Shown piece after piece: positions 1-9,700 of a stretch of DNA of 64,000 nt; positions within the stretch are counted from its first letter, which is position 1; every line of letters begins with the position of its first letter. The translations under genes were made by a program, and so were the position numbers. Location of the stretch: NCBI GenBank assembly GCA_016208495.1, contig JACQXX010000019.1:1-64000 (forward strand), given 5' to 3'. Under the pieces are notes generated by a model. That model searched no databases. It saw only the letters and a program-made list of their open reading frames with translations, and was not told the origin of the DNA. This DNA comes from Acidobacteriota bacterium. Its GTDB lineage: Bacteria; Acidobacteriota; Blastocatellia; Chloracidobacteriales; Chloracidobacteriaceae.

Positions 1-41
1 TTTCCCTGACAAAAGCTCAGACCCCATTGAAGTCTTTGGAT

Positions 42-74
42 TTCTTTTTCGTGTTTTTCGTGTATTTCGTGGTT
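42..74. repeat. T-rich TTTTTCGTG repeat remnant
   Basis: A short run of TTTTTCGTG-like units ending in CGTGGTT. It is the same motif, in the opposite sense, as the core of the RE elements at 41219, 49641 and 49878, but I see no terminal inverted repeats, so it is at most a remnant. The left edge (1-143) holds nothing else I can support. Confidence 0.4.
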
Positions 75-143
75 GCCTGTTCTGAAATTGGATCTCTCCG
101 GGTGACTTTCGATAAAAACGGGAAGTTGTATTTTTACAGTCTC

Positions 144-806
144 TTAGCTGGAACAAAGCTCGTGTTTGTGGGTGAGGACAAATTTCAGAAGGGGATTGGG
201 ACCATGAAGGTTGAGCTTCTGGCAAATGTGAGCCCGATGATTGTCAACGGTACGAGGACTAATAAACAACAAATCGGCAATTTCCTTTGAGGTTTTGTCT
301 TCGGCAATCAGCCGCAGCACCCGTCGCTCAGTGGGTGTCAGATCTTGAATCGTTGGTTTGTGCTCCTGGGGCGAGTCCGCAGGACGGCTCCGGTTGACCA
401 GGAACGGAGACAACGCAGAACTAATGAAGATCTGTCCACTGGCGACCACTTTGATACTATTGATGATATCGGTCACAGCACTGTCTTTAAGCAAATACCC
501 ATGGATACCCAGATCAAGGGCCCCATTGAAGAGCGCTTCGTCAGAGTGCATGGTCAGAAAAATAATCTTGGGTACAGAAGGCAAGGTTTGAACTTCGCAG
601 ACCACGTCAAAACCGTTTTTGTCCGGCATATCAATGTCAAGCACCGCCACATCAGGTTGAGTCGTGCGGATGATGGAAACAGCTTCCGTCCCGCCAGAGG
701 CTTCTCCAACAACTTTGAGTGTTGGGTCAGAAGAAATTACCATGTGAAGCCCGCGACGAAAAACGGGATGGTCATCAGCAATGACAATGCGAATTTCTGG
801 CGACAT
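144..806 (-). CDS. NarL/LuxR-type response regulator (copy 1)
   Basis: A 220-residue two-component response regulator. It has a receiver domain at residues 5-120 with acidic pair D11/D12, phosphoacceptor D57 in VLDIDMP and a conserved Lys in LLKDS. A LuxR-type helix-turn-helix follows at about 153-215 (LTPTERRVLRLIAEDKTSKE). It should be phosphorylated by the kinase encoded 85 bp upstream and act as a DNA-binding transcription factor. The ATG at 806 was chosen because the paralogue at 5673-6335 starts at the same residue (M-x-PEIR) and AGGAC lies 7 nt upstream. A longer GTG start at 899 would overlap the kinase stop codon, but its 31 extra residues have no counterpart in the paralogue. Family assignment is firm; target genes are unknown. 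Confidence 0.93.
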   Translation of the reverse strand: MSPEIRIVIADDHPVFRRGLHMVISSDPTLKVVGEASGGTEAVSIIRTTQPDVAVLDIDMPDKNGFDVVCEVQTLPSVPKIIFLTMHSDEALFNGALDLGIHGYLLKDSAVTDIINSIKVVASGQIFISSALSPFLVNRSRPADSPQEHKPTIQDLTPTERRVLRLIAEDKTSKEIADLLFISPRTVDNHRAHICQKLNLHGPNPLLKFVLTHKHELCSS

Positions 807-891
807 AACTTTTGTCCTGACAGAGCGAGGAATGAATGAGTAGGTGCTGATTATGAATGATGCGTGGGAGAAGATCAAAGGGGATAGAGTT

Positions 892-3800
892 TCAAGCACC
901 AGCCCCCCTCTTCAGAGATTCCCGACGAAATCGAATGGTCACGCTTGTCCCCTGACTTGGAACTGAATGCAAAGTCAGTTCACCACCAAGCATTTGCACT
1001 CGCTCAACCAGACCAGTCAACCCAAATCCAGAAGAACGATTGACTCTGGAGCCGACTTCAAACCCGCATCCGTCATCAGTGATGGCAAGGCACAAGTCAT
1101 CACTCTCAAATTTGATCAACACGGTGGCTGAACTCGCACGAGAATGTTTGACTATGTTATTGAGGCACTCCTGTACAATCCGATAGAAGATGATTTCCTG
1201 ACCGGTGGGGAACCAGCCGTTCACGTCGTCCAGTTCGCTAGTTATGTAAATTCCAGAGGACTGCGCAATCTGCTTGATCAAAAACTTGAGTGTTTTGGTT
1301 AAACCAATTTTATCGAGCTGATGAGGGCGCAGGTCATAGACAATCTGACGAACTTCATTGATGGCGGTGGTGGCGGCTCCTGAAATCTCGTTGAGTTGAT
1401 CCCGATTGGGGACATCGGTCGGTGAAAGCGCCAGTCCCAAAACTGCCCAGTTCTTGATCACCAGCAAATGTTGTCCCAGACTGTCGTGCATTTCAGCCGC
1501 AATCCGCTTGCGCTCGGCTTCTTGAGATTCGATCAACTGTCGAGAGAACGCAATCTGGGCCTCCTGCTGCTTTTTTAATTTGACAACCCGGGCCCTGAAG
1601 AACAGCAAAGCCATTCCGGTGACACTCAGACCACACAGCAACCAAAACCATCCTTTTCGCCAGAACGGTGCCAGAACCCGGATTTGGATCCGGTCGCCTT
1701 CCAGATTCCAGGTGCCGTCACTGTTGGCGGCAATCACCCGAAAGGTATAGGTCCCCGGTGGGATGTAGGTGTAATAGGCTGTGCGTCGGGTGCCGGCGTC
1801 CACCCAATCTTCGTCCTTCCCTTCCAGCCTGTATTTGAACTTGACCTGTTCAGACTTGATAAAACTGAGCCCGGTGTAGCTGATTTCCAGGTCATCCTGC
1901 CCTGGCACAATGGTGATTCCGTTTTGAAAAGCCACAGTTTCCCGTTCCAGAACAACCGATTCAATCAGCACCGGCGGCGGCAACGGGTTACTGACAACGG
2001 ATTCTGGATCAACGACGGCCACGCCATCCTGGGTCGGAAACCATAATTTGCCATCATTTGTCTTGGTCCCAGCAGGCTGTGTCCCACCATTGCACTCGGT
2101 ATTGCGCATTCCATCCTGCCGGTTATAGGCAACGCAATCAATTCCTGTCACACGACCTTCGGCAAAGTCGTTAAGTTGCTGGCGACTGAGGCGGTAAATC
2201 CCCCGGTTGCAACTGATCCAAAACCACCCTCGATGGTCTTCGAGAATACAAAACACACCGGAGTCACACAGTCCATGCTCAACCCGGTAATTAAAAAATT
2301 GCCCGTGCCGCAAGCGACTCAAGCCGCTGTCATAGGTTCCAATCCAGAGCGTACCATCGCTGTCTTCATACAGAGCGCGCACGCGATTGCTGACGAGCCC
2401 GTTGGTTTCAGTATATGACTCAAATTTTCCATTCGTCAGGCGCGCCAATCCGCCATACGTTCCAATCCACAATGTACCGGCACGGTCTTTGTGAATGACC
2501 TTGATATCATTGCTGGGAAGCCCATCTTTCGTCGTGTACTGGGCAATTAACCGCTCTCCCTGGAATTGTAATAATCCTTTATTGGTGCCAACCCAGATTT
2601 TTCCAGAATGGTCGGAATAGATGGCTGCCGGGGTACAAAAAGGTGGGAGATCGGTCACCAATCTGAACTGGCCGTTGACCCAATGAAACAAATGGTCAAT
2701 CGCCCCAACCCACAACGATTGGCTGTCGTCTTCCCACAAAGCAGTGATTGGACTTTCATATTCACCCACTTCAATCGGAAAATCCGTGAATTTTGTGCCT
2801 CGAATCTGGGCCAACCCGCGATTTGAGCCAATGTAGATATCACCGGTGCGGGTTTGGAAAATCGGATAGACTTCACGGTACCTGCCCCCACCCTCAGGAG
2901 GGAAAGGCTTGACGACCTGATGTCGCAACCGATTTAAGCCCCGATTGGTGGTCAGCCAAATGGTACCTTCTCGATCCTTAAACACTGACAAAATTCGATC
3001 ACTGGAAAGTCCGACCTCCATCCCCCAGGCGGTAAAATGATTATTTTTATACCGCATGAGCCCAACCCCTGAAAAATCGCTGTTGCCGGTGGCAAACCAG
3101 AGGCTGCCGTCGGGTTCTTCCCAAAACGAATGAAAAAGCGTGCGAGAGGGAATACCATCATCCTCGCCATGGAAACTCACGGCGCCATCGCGCAGGCAGT
3201 ACAAACCTGACAGGTCGCCCAGCCATAAATTCCCGTGCTGATCTTCATATACATTGTCGTAATCCTGTATGTTGGGAAGTTGGGCCGTCGGGTTAAGGCC
3301 AGGAAGGTTAATCTCCAGGGAATAGGTCGTCAGGTGCCCGTCTTTTGAGGCGTACACGGCATGTTCGGTAACCGTCCATTGGGTTCCGGAAGGTCCAAAG
3401 TAGATTTTGTGCTGTTTATTCGGATCTGCCGCCTCCACAAAGATGAACTCCTGGCCGCGCAGTTGATACCAGCCGGTGGCGGACAAGATCAAAACTTCAC
3501 CGTGTGGGCCGGGTTTGAATTCGAAGATATGCGTACCGCCGAGTCCTTTCGGAAGACCATCGGCCTGGGTGTAAGAAGTAAACTGGCCCTGGCGATAGAT
3601 TGTCAGCGACTGATCTTCGGTTGCCGCCCACAGAGTGCCTTCTTTGTCCACATACAAATTGGTAAAGCGATTGCTGTGGATTCCCTTGGAATTGCTCCGG
3701 TTAAAGATCGTAAATCGAACCCCGTCAAAGCGAACGAGCCCGTCAAAGGTTGTGAACCACAAATACCCGTCCGGGGTTTGGACAATCGTCCGCAACCCGT

Positions 3801-3957
3801 TTTGAGGCAACCCGTTGTCGGTGGTCCACGAGTCAAAATGATACTGGGCCACAGCGATTGAAGGTGAGAGGACAATCACCAAAACCAGCTTTAGAATCAT
3901 CGAACGGACTGGGCTCCACCGTCCGAACCAGGTTATCAGCAACAGCATTTGTCGCAT
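892..3957 (-). CDS. Two-component sensor kinase with double seven-bladed propeller (copy 1)
   Basis: A 1021-residue membrane histidine kinase of the one-piece Reg_prop/Y_Y_Y type. An N-terminal signal segment (about 1-37, ending AVAQ) is followed by some 600 residues of repeated GxLWxGTxxGL blades (two propellers, periplasmic), a Y_Y_Y immunoglobulin-like domain at about 690-755, one membrane helix at 769-787, then a HisKA_3 dimerisation domain with H824 (EMHDSLGQHL). The C-terminal HATPase has N-box NIVKH and G-boxes DDGCGFE and GFGLTGL. It should sense an extracellular ligand, often poly- or oligosaccharide in related kinases, and phosphorylate the NarL-type regulator just downstream. It is a close paralogue of the kinase at 6755-9805. 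The ATG at 3957 gives the same N-terminus in both copies. The ligand cannot be read from the sequence. Confidence 0.93.
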   Translation of the reverse strand: MRQMLLLITWFGRWSPVRSMILKLVLVIVLSPSIAVAQYHFDSWTTDNGLPQNGLRTIVQTPDGYLWFTTFDGLVRFDGVRFTIFNRSNSKGIHSNRFTNLYVDKEGTLWAATEDQSLTIYRQGQFTSYTQADGLPKGLGGTHIFEFKPGPHGEVLILSATGWYQLRGQEFIFVEAADPNKQHKIYFGPSGTQWTVTEHAVYASKDGHLTTYSLEINLPGLNPTAQLPNIQDYDNVYEDQHGNLWLGDLSGLYCLRDGAVSFHGEDDGIPSRTLFHSFWEEPDGSLWFATGNSDFSGVGLMRYKNNHFTAWGMEVGLSSDRILSVFKDREGTIWLTTNRGLNRLRHQVVKPFPPEGGGRYREVYPIFQTRTGDIYIGSNRGLAQIRGTKFTDFPIEVGEYESPITALWEDDSQSLWVGAIDHLFHWVNGQFRLVTDLPPFCTPAAIYSDHSGKIWVGTNKGLLQFQGERLIAQYTTKDGLPSNDIKVIHKDRAGTLWIGTYGGLARLTNGKFESYTETNGLVSNRVRALYEDSDGTLWIGTYDSGLSRLRHGQFFNYRVEHGLCDSGVFCILEDHRGWFWISCNRGIYRLSRQQLNDFAEGRVTGIDCVAYNRQDGMRNTECNGGTQPAGTKTNDGKLWFPTQDGVAVVDPESVVSNPLPPPVLIESVVLERETVAFQNGITIVPGQDDLEISYTGLSFIKSEQVKFKYRLEGKDEDWVDAGTRRTAYYTYIPPGTYTFRVIAANSDGTWNLEGDRIQIRVLAPFWRKGWFWLLCGLSVTGMALLFFRARVVKLKKQQEAQIAFSRQLIESQEAERKRIAAEMHDSLGQHLLVIKNWAVLGLALSPTDVPNRDQLNEISGAATTAINEVRQIVYDLRPHQLDKIGLTKTLKFLIKQIAQSSGIYITSELDDVNGWFPTGQEIIFYRIVQECLNNIVKHSRASSATVLIKFESDDLCLAITDDGCGFEVGSRVNRSSGFGLTGLVERVQMLGGELTLHSVPSQGTSVTIRFRRESLKRGAGA

Positions 3958-4080
3958 ATCCAGCAGTGATCGGCTTGAACAAAATGAGAGACCAGCACCA
4001 TATCAGAGGATTCATAGAACAGGAAACCAGGGATTTTCAAAAAGATAAAGTTATACCAATTTGGGGTCAGGGTATCGGGG

Positions 4081-4237
4081 CATACGCGCCAAGATAAGGA
4101 TCGGAGTCCCGCAGGGACGGCATCGGGTAGCCGGGGTGCACGAGCCCCCGGTTCCGGTCAGGTCGAGACCCAAGCCCTGCAAGGGCGACATAAAAAACAA
4201 GCGGATCGTTCAAATTTTCCTTATCCTGGCGCTTATG
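4081..4237 (+). mobile_element. RA element copy 1 (157 bp, terminal inverted repeats)
   Basis: Begins CATACGCGCCAAGATAAGGA and ends with the near-perfect inverted copy TCCTTATCCTGGCGCTTATG. Inside are short palindromes (GTCCCGCAGGGAC, CGGGGTGCACGAGCCCCCG, GCCCTGCAAGGGC). It is non-coding. RA2 at 6399 carries the same interior in opposite orientation, so this is a dispersed MITE-like family. Confidence 0.75.
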
Positions 4238-4321
4238 GGGTATCGGGGTCAGGGATCAGGGAAATCCAATTTTTTCAATGGCTTAGCTGTCCCATAATAC
4301 GACGTATTCATTCCAAAATGG

Positions 4322-4416
4322 TATAATACCAACTTGCAATGAAATGCTCGTATCAGGAAATGGTCAAATAGTTCAATCAAATAAACTTAGTGAACTACTG
4401 ACTACAAACTGGTATA
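4322..4416 (+). repeat. RF element copy 1
   Basis: An approximately 95-bp repeat sharing a core (GTCAAATAGTTCAATCAAAT followed by AAACTTAGTGAACTACTGAC) with 5374-5479. The ends are imperfectly inverted: ATACCAACTTG at the left and CAAACTGGTAT at the right. Confidence 0.65.
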
Positions 4417-4517
4417 CTGCGATGTGGGAGTTGGGATTGGAAAAGGCGAGAAAAACAGAACGGACAAAGGGATTTTTCATCATTTATCCCTTCAAATCCC
4501 CTGAACCCGAACTGGGA

Positions 4518-5111
4518 TTACTTTTCCGACAGTTTTGCAACCTGCCTCACAGTGACCGGATCCCATTCCAGGAAATAGAGGGTACACACCGTACACCTTT
4601 CCCCAGTTGGAGAATCAAATTGATTCTCTTCGCACTTCACCAGTGCTTTATCATTTAAATCGGCTCTTTCAATCGGGTTAGGATTGATAACTATCCGTGG
4701 ATTTCTCTGCTTGAAAGTGATGACTTGAATCTTATAAGCACACGGATACTCTCGTTGCCGGTCTCTTTTCGGTGTGGATCCTTCAAACAAAGGAAAGGCG
4801 TTGAGTTCAATACCCCTCCGTTCCTTCAATTCCATGACCTGATCTTTTCTCCAGGCCACAATATGAAAAGTAATGACTGTCGCCTGTTTGCCGTGAAAAG
4901 CGGTATCTTCCCATCGCAGGTAATCGTCTTTACCCCGGATATCGCCCTCCAATGGGTCAGGGTTGAGACTGAATTGTTTGCTTCCGTCTTGAAAGATGAC
5001 CACCTGCATTTGAAAGACAAGCGGGAATTCAGCTCCAGCCTGGGTTTGATTAGTAGGGATACCAATCAACAGAATCGTGCTCAATACCAGCAGCAAAGTA
5101 AGTGGTTTCAT
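4518..5111 (-). CDS. Small secreted protein with internal duplication
   Basis: A 197-residue protein of unknown family. A Sec signal peptide (about 1-25, MKPLTLLLVLSTILLIGIPT, then TQAGA) predicts export. The mature part is two related halves of about 65 residues: each has a QVxxF start, then NPxPxE, then K-x6-E-x3-F, then T-x-x-T and W/EW-x4-V (roughly residues 33-100 and 112-185). The second half carries a CxxC-like Cys pair (ERCTVCT) and another Cys absent from the first half. It lies between the two kinase/regulator pairs on the same strand, so it could be secreted under their control, but that is inference. Its stop codon sits at the edge of C-rich repeat DNA (TAATCCCAGTTC), the same junction sequence seen after the kinase ending at 6755. 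Confidence 0.8.
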   Translation of the reverse strand: MKPLTLLLVLSTILLIGIPTNQTQAGAEFPLVFQMQVVIFQDGSKQFSLNPDPLEGDIRGKDDYLRWEDTAFHGKQATVITFHIVAWRKDQVMELKERRGIELNAFPLFEGSTPKRDRQREYPCAYKIQVITFKQRNPRIVINPNPIERADLNDKALVKCEENQFDSPTGERCTVCTLYFLEWDPVTVRQVAKLSEK

Positions 5112-5672
5112 TTCAGGATCCGGGTCCGAGGAGGTTCAAAGGTTTCAACAATTTGGCGAACCAGGAAAGCAAACCATGACGAGATCGCCGGCCCTCTGTG
5201 CTTTCCTGGAAGCAATCGAAAAGCATTGTGAGACCTGGAAAGGAAATCCGGAATCCGGGGCACTACTCATTTTTCGTGAGTAGCGCTACTTATTTTGGGA
5301 GTGATAGGGTGACAAAGTGACAGGGGACAGGTGACAAGGTTTTCAGCCCGAAGCCTGAACCCGAAAAGGATATTATACCAATTTGTAGTGAAGTCCTCGT
5401 ATTAGAAAATAGTCAAATAGTTCAATCAAATAAACTTAGTGAACTACTGACTACTGACTACTGACTACAAACTGGTATTAGGTTCTGTTGACATTTTGGG
5501 TCGTGTATTGAGCCGCATAGCGGAGGGGGTGAGTTTAGACCGGCCTTTCAAGGCCGGGAAACGAAAATGGCAATCAGGTGGCGGCGATGGATCCAAAAAT
5601 TGACCTTTCCCGGCGCTGAAGCACCGGTCTCAATTCAACCACCGCTACGCGGCGAAGAAATGTCAACAGAAC
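5112..5672. other. Intergenic region with nested repeats
   Basis: No gene seen. 5112-5373 carries no feature I recognise apart from CCTGAACCCGAAAAGG near 5355. An RF element (5374-5479) is immediately followed by the RM inverted-repeat element (5479-5675), so the two are nested end to end. Confidence 0.55.
5374..5479 (+). repeat. RF element copy 2 with (CTGACTA) heptamers
   Basis: Begins TATACCAATTTGTAGTG and ends with the inverted form CTACAAACTGGTATTA. The core matches 4322-4416. It differs by three tandem CTGACTA heptamers (about 5446-5466) where copy 1 has one, so the size difference is a 7-bp slippage event. Confidence 0.7.
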
Positions 5673-5675
5673 CTA
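5479..5675. mobile_element. RM element: 197-bp MITE-like insertion
   Basis: Bounded by a perfect 18-bp inverted repeat, TAGGTTCTGTTGACATTT at 5479-5496 and its reverse complement at 5658-5675. If the outermost TA is read as a target duplication, it is a TA-flanked element with 16-bp ends, a pattern known for IS630/Tc1- and some IS5-group MITEs. It encodes no protein. The inner right part (CAATTCAACCACCGCTACGCGG) matches the RB repeats. The last three bases on the minus strand (TAG, 5673-5675) are the stop codon of the response regulator. Confidence 0.8.
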
Positions 5676-6335
5676 GCCTGAGCATAACTCTTGTTTGTGG
5701 GCGAGGGTAAACTTGAGGAGGGCGTTGGTGCCATGAAGATTGAGTTTCTGGCAAATATGGGCGCGGTGATTCTCAACGGTCCGCAGGCTGATACACAGCA
5801 TATCGGCAATTTCCTTCGAGGTTTTGTCTTCAGCGATCAGTCGCAGGACGCGCCGCTCAGCCATAGTGAGGTCTTCAATCGTTGGTTTACGCTCCAGCAG
5901 TGAAACACCACGTCGGCTTCGATTGACCAGGAAGGTTGATAACGAAGGGCTGATGAAATGCTCTCCGGCAGCCACCGCCTTGATGCTCTTGATAATATCG
6001 GTCACAGCACTGTCTTTGAGCAGATACCCCTGCACCCCGAGGTCAAAGGCGCCGTTGAAGAGCGCTTCATCCTGGTGCATTGTCAGAAAAACGATCTTTG
6101 GAACGGACGGCAGTATTTGCACACTGCGAACCACATCAAAGCCATTTTTGTCAGGCATATCAATATCAAGCACGGCCACGTCGGGATGGAGGGTCTGGAT
6201 GATGGAGACGGCTTCGTCACCGCCTGAGGCTTCTCCGACCACGTTGAGCATCGGGTCAGAAGCAATCACCATCTGCAGGCCACGGCGAAAAACTGGATGA
6301 TCGTCGGCAATGATAACGCGAATTTCTGGCGGCAT
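5673..6335 (-). CDS. NarL/LuxR-type response regulator (copy 2)
   Basis: A 220-residue response regulator, paralogous along its whole length to the one at 144-806. The receiver domain has D11/D12 and phosphoacceptor D57 (VLDIDMP). The LuxR-type helix-turn-helix is at about 153-215 (MAERRVLRLIAEDKTSKE). The partner should be the kinase at 6755-9805. In copy 1 the kinase-regulator gap is 85 bp; here it is 419 bp because repeats have entered it, so co-transcription is uncertain. The TAG stop coincides with the end of the RM element; copy 1 ends at the same residue with TAA, so the insertion left protein length unchanged. Confidence 0.93.
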   Translation of the reverse strand: MPPEIRVIIADDHPVFRRGLQMVIASDPMLNVVGEASGGDEAVSIIQTLHPDVAVLDIDMPDKNGFDVVRSVQILPSVPKIVFLTMHQDEALFNGAFDLGVQGYLLKDSAVTDIIKSIKAVAAGEHFISPSLSTFLVNRSRRGVSLLERKPTIEDLTMAERRVLRLIAEDKTSKEIADMLCISLRTVENHRAHICQKLNLHGTNALLKFTLAHKQELCSG

Positions 6336-6352
6336 AAGTTGATACCATTGAA

Positions 6353-6398
6353 GGGGTTAGGAGTTAGGGGTTAGGGGTTAGGGGTCAGGGGTCAGGGG
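6353..6398. repeat. GGGGTTAG/GGGGTCAG octamer array
   Basis: About six tandem 8-bp units, G-rich on the plus strand and so C-rich on the coding strand just upstream of the minus-strand regulator start. It abuts RA2 directly. Confidence 0.8.
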
Positions 6399-6554
6399 CA
6401 TAAGCGCCAAGATAAGGAAAATTTGAACGATCCGCTTGCTTTTTATGTCGCCCTTGCAGGGCTTGGGTCTCGACCTGACCGGAACCGGGGGCTGCGCACC
6501 CCGGCTATTGAATGCCGTCCCTGCGGGACTCCGATCCTTATCTTGGCGCTTATG
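6399..6554 (-). mobile_element. RA element copy 2 (156 bp, inverted)
   Basis: Begins CATAAGCGCCAAGATAAGGA and ends TCCTTATCTTGGCGCTTATG, a near-perfect terminal inverted repeat. The interior is the reverse complement of RA1. GGGGTCAG units flank it on both sides. Confidence 0.8.
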
Positions 6555-6754
6555 GGGGTCAGGGGTCAGGGGTTTCGAAACAGGTGTGGTTCAAGACAAC
6601 TATACTTTACAAGATCTGGTTGGTTTTCCTTTTGTCCTTTTCGTCCTTTTTGTCCCTTTGGTTTTACACCATTTTGGAATCACACCCTCTATTTACCAGG
6701 AGGCTAAACTATTGAAACAATTGTATTTCTCTGAACCCTGAACCCTGAATGGGA

Positions 6755-9700
6755 TTACTCTCGAAATCGAATGGTAACGGCGGTTCCCTGTCCCGGCGCC
6801 GAGTGCAGAGTCAGTTCACCATTGAGCATTTGCACGCGCTCAGCCAACCCGGTCAACCCAAACCCGGTCGGTCGGTCGGTCAGGGAACCAGATTCAAACC
6901 CACGTCCATTGTCGCGAATGAAAAACATCAATCCATCGCGCTGGTGTTGAATCAACAGGTTGGCCGACTCGGCATCCGAATGCTTCACGATATTGTTGAG
7001 GCATTCCTGCACGATGCGGTAGAAAATGATTTCCTGATCTGAGGTAAACCAGCCGTCCAGGTCGTCCAGCTCACTGGTGATGTCAATTCCAGAGGAATCC
7101 GCGATCTGTTCAACCATAAAGCGGAGGGTTTTGGTTAATCCGATTTTGTCGAGTTGATATGGACGCAGGTCATACACAATCTGGCGAACTTCGTTGATGG
7201 CCGTGGTGGCGGTCTCTGAAATTTCATCCAGTTGGCCCCGGTTCGGGGCATCAGGTGGAGAAAGGGCCAGGCCAAGCACCGCCCAGTTTTTGATCACGAG
7301 TAAATGCTGGCCCAGGCTGTCGTGCATTTCAGCGGCAATCCGCTTGCGCTCGGTTTCCTGCGATTCGATCAACTGTCGAGAGAAGGCAATCTGGGCCGCC
7401 TGCCGCTTTTTTAATTCCACGACGCGGGCTCTGAAGAGGAGAAAGGCAACTCCGGTAACACTCAAGCTGCACATGAGCCAAAACCACCCCCGTTGCCAGA
7501 ACGGCGCCAGAACTCGGATTTGGATCCGGTCGCCTTCCAGATTCCAGGTGCCGTCGCTGTTGGCGGCAATCACCCGAAACGTATAGGTTCCTGGGGGGAT
7601 GTAGGTGTAATAGGCCGTGCGCCGGATACCGGCATCCACCCAGTCTTCGTCTTTACCTTCCAGCCGGTACTTAAACTTGACCTGTTCGGACTTAATAAAA
7701 CTGAGCCCGGTGTAGCTGATTTCCAGATCGTCCTGCCCTGGCACAATGGTGATTCCGTTTTGGAAATCAACCGCTTCCCGCTCCAGCATAACGGACTCAA
7801 CCCGCACTGGCGGTGGCAGCGGGTTATCAACGACAGCCTCGGGATCAACCACCGCCACGCCATCCTGGGTCGGAAACCATAATTTGCCATCATTGGTTTT
7901 GATCCCGGCAGGCTGTCGCCCGCCATTACATTCGATACTGCGCATTCCATCCTGCCGGTTATAGGCAACGCAATGCACTTTGGTCAGGCGGCCAGCGGCA
8001 AAATCGTTGAGTTGGTGTTGACTGACCCGATAAATCCCCCGGTTACAACTGATCCAGAACCACCCTCGATGGTCTTCAAGAATACAAAACACGCCTGTGT
8101 CAAACAGTCCATGTTCAGTTCGATACGTAAAAAACCGTCCGTCCCGCAACCGGCTTAACCCTTTATCGTAGGTTCCAATCCAGAGCGTTCCCTCATCGTC
8201 TTCGTGAATCGAACGCACGCGGTTCCCAGCCAACCCGCTGGTTTCGGTATATACCACAAACTTTCCATTAACCAGATGGACCAATCCACCATAGGTCCCG
8301 ATCCACAAGGTGCCGGCGCGATCTTTATGGATAACCCTGATATCATTGCTGGGAAGGCCGTCGCTGGTGGTGTAGCGAGCAACCAGAGTTTCACCCCGAA
8401 ATTGAAATAATCCGCCATTGGAACCATCGGTACCAACCCAAACATTCCCTGAGCGGTCCGAACGCACCACTGTCGGTGTTATTAACAAAGCAGGGAAGGT
8501 CACCACGGGTTTCGGCTTTCCGTTCACCCACCGAAACAGGCGGTTCAAGGTGCCGACCCACAAAAATCCGTCAGCGTCTTCCCACAACGCGGTAACGGCA
8601 AAGTCAAAATTTGGTGTCCCAAGCGAATAATTCGTAAATTTGGTGCCTCGAATCTGAGTCAATCCACCAATTGAGCCAACCCAGATGTCCCCATTGCGGG
8701 TTTGTAAGATCGGATAGGTTTCAGGGTGTACGAGCCCGCTTTCGGTCGAGTAAGTCTTGATCGGCTGGTGTCGCAACCGATTCAACCCGCGATTGGTAGC
8801 CAGCCAGGTGTTGCCTTCCCTATCTTGAAAAACTGATAACACCCGATTATCGGAAAGTCCCGCCGCTTTCCCCCAGACGGTAAACCGGTTGTTCTTAAAC
8901 TGCACCAGCCCAATCCCTGGATAATCAATATCACCAGTGGCAAACCAGAGACTGCCATCGGGTACCTCCCAAAATGAATGGATTGAAATGTTGGGTGGAA
9001 TACCATCGTCGTCACCATAAAAGGTAATCTTCCCTTCCCGTAAACAGTACAATCCCGACAGGTCGCCCAGCCACAAATTTCCGTGGCGGTCTTCATAGAC
9101 ATTGTTTTGATCCTGCAAATTTGGGAGCCTGGTCGTCAGGTGTAAATCGGGAAAGTTGATGTCGAGTGGATATGTCGTCTGATGCCCATCCTTCAAGGCG
9201 TAAACCGCATGCTCGGTAATGGTCCACTGGGTTCCGGACGCACTCACGTAGGTTTTCCGCTGTTTATTCTGGTCCGCTTCCTCCACAAAAATGAATTTCC
9301 GGTCACACAGTTGGTACCATCCTTTGGCAGTCAAAATAAGGACGTCACCACGCGAATTGGACTTGAATTCGAAAACGTGAATACCTCTCAGCCCTTCAGG
9401 GAGACCATTGGCCTGGGTATAGGAGGTAAATTGGTGCTCGCGATAGGTCGTCAGCCCCTGGTCGGCGGTTGCCGCCCACAGCGTGCCTTGTGGATCCACG
9501 TACAAATTGCAAAACAGATTGCTCTGGATGCCCTTGGAATTGCTCACGTTGAAGATGGTAAACCGAACACCGTCAAAGCGGACGAGCCCATCAAACGTTG
9601 TAACCCACACATATCCATCTGGAGTTTGTGCAATTGACCGCACGCCGTTTTGAGGCAGACCTTCGTTGGTTGTCCACAAATCAAAATGGTATTGAGCACA

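Larger units (their letters stand above)
3958..4517. other. Repeat-filled intergenic region upstream of kinase 1
   Basis: No gene seen. It contains a complete RA element (4081-4237) flanked on both sides by G-rich units of the GGGGTCAGGG/GGGTATCGGGG kind, an RF element (4322-4416), and ACCCGAAC-type C-rich sequence directly after the stop of the gene ending at 4518. The kinase 1 promoter must lie here but no convincing -35/-10 pair was found. Confidence 0.6.
6336..6754. other. Repeat-filled gap within a kinase/regulator pair
   Basis: No gene seen. On the plus strand it contains an octamer array (GGGGTTAG/GGGGTCAG, 6353-6398), RA2 (6399-6554), more GGGGTCAG units (6551-6573), a TTTCGAAA junction, a GTCCTTTT-rich tract (6627-6660) and finally CCCTGAA units (6734-6750) just after the kinase stop. 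Confidence 0.65.

Noticed and set aside
27-290. 87-residue plus-strand open frame at the left edge
   Set aside because: It overlaps the response regulator in antisense, begins in a T-rich repeat and has no ribosome site or family features.
807-899. GTG start at 899 for response regulator 1
   Set aside because: It overlaps the kinase stop, but the 31 added residues are absent from the paralogue, and ATG 806 has a good ribosome site.
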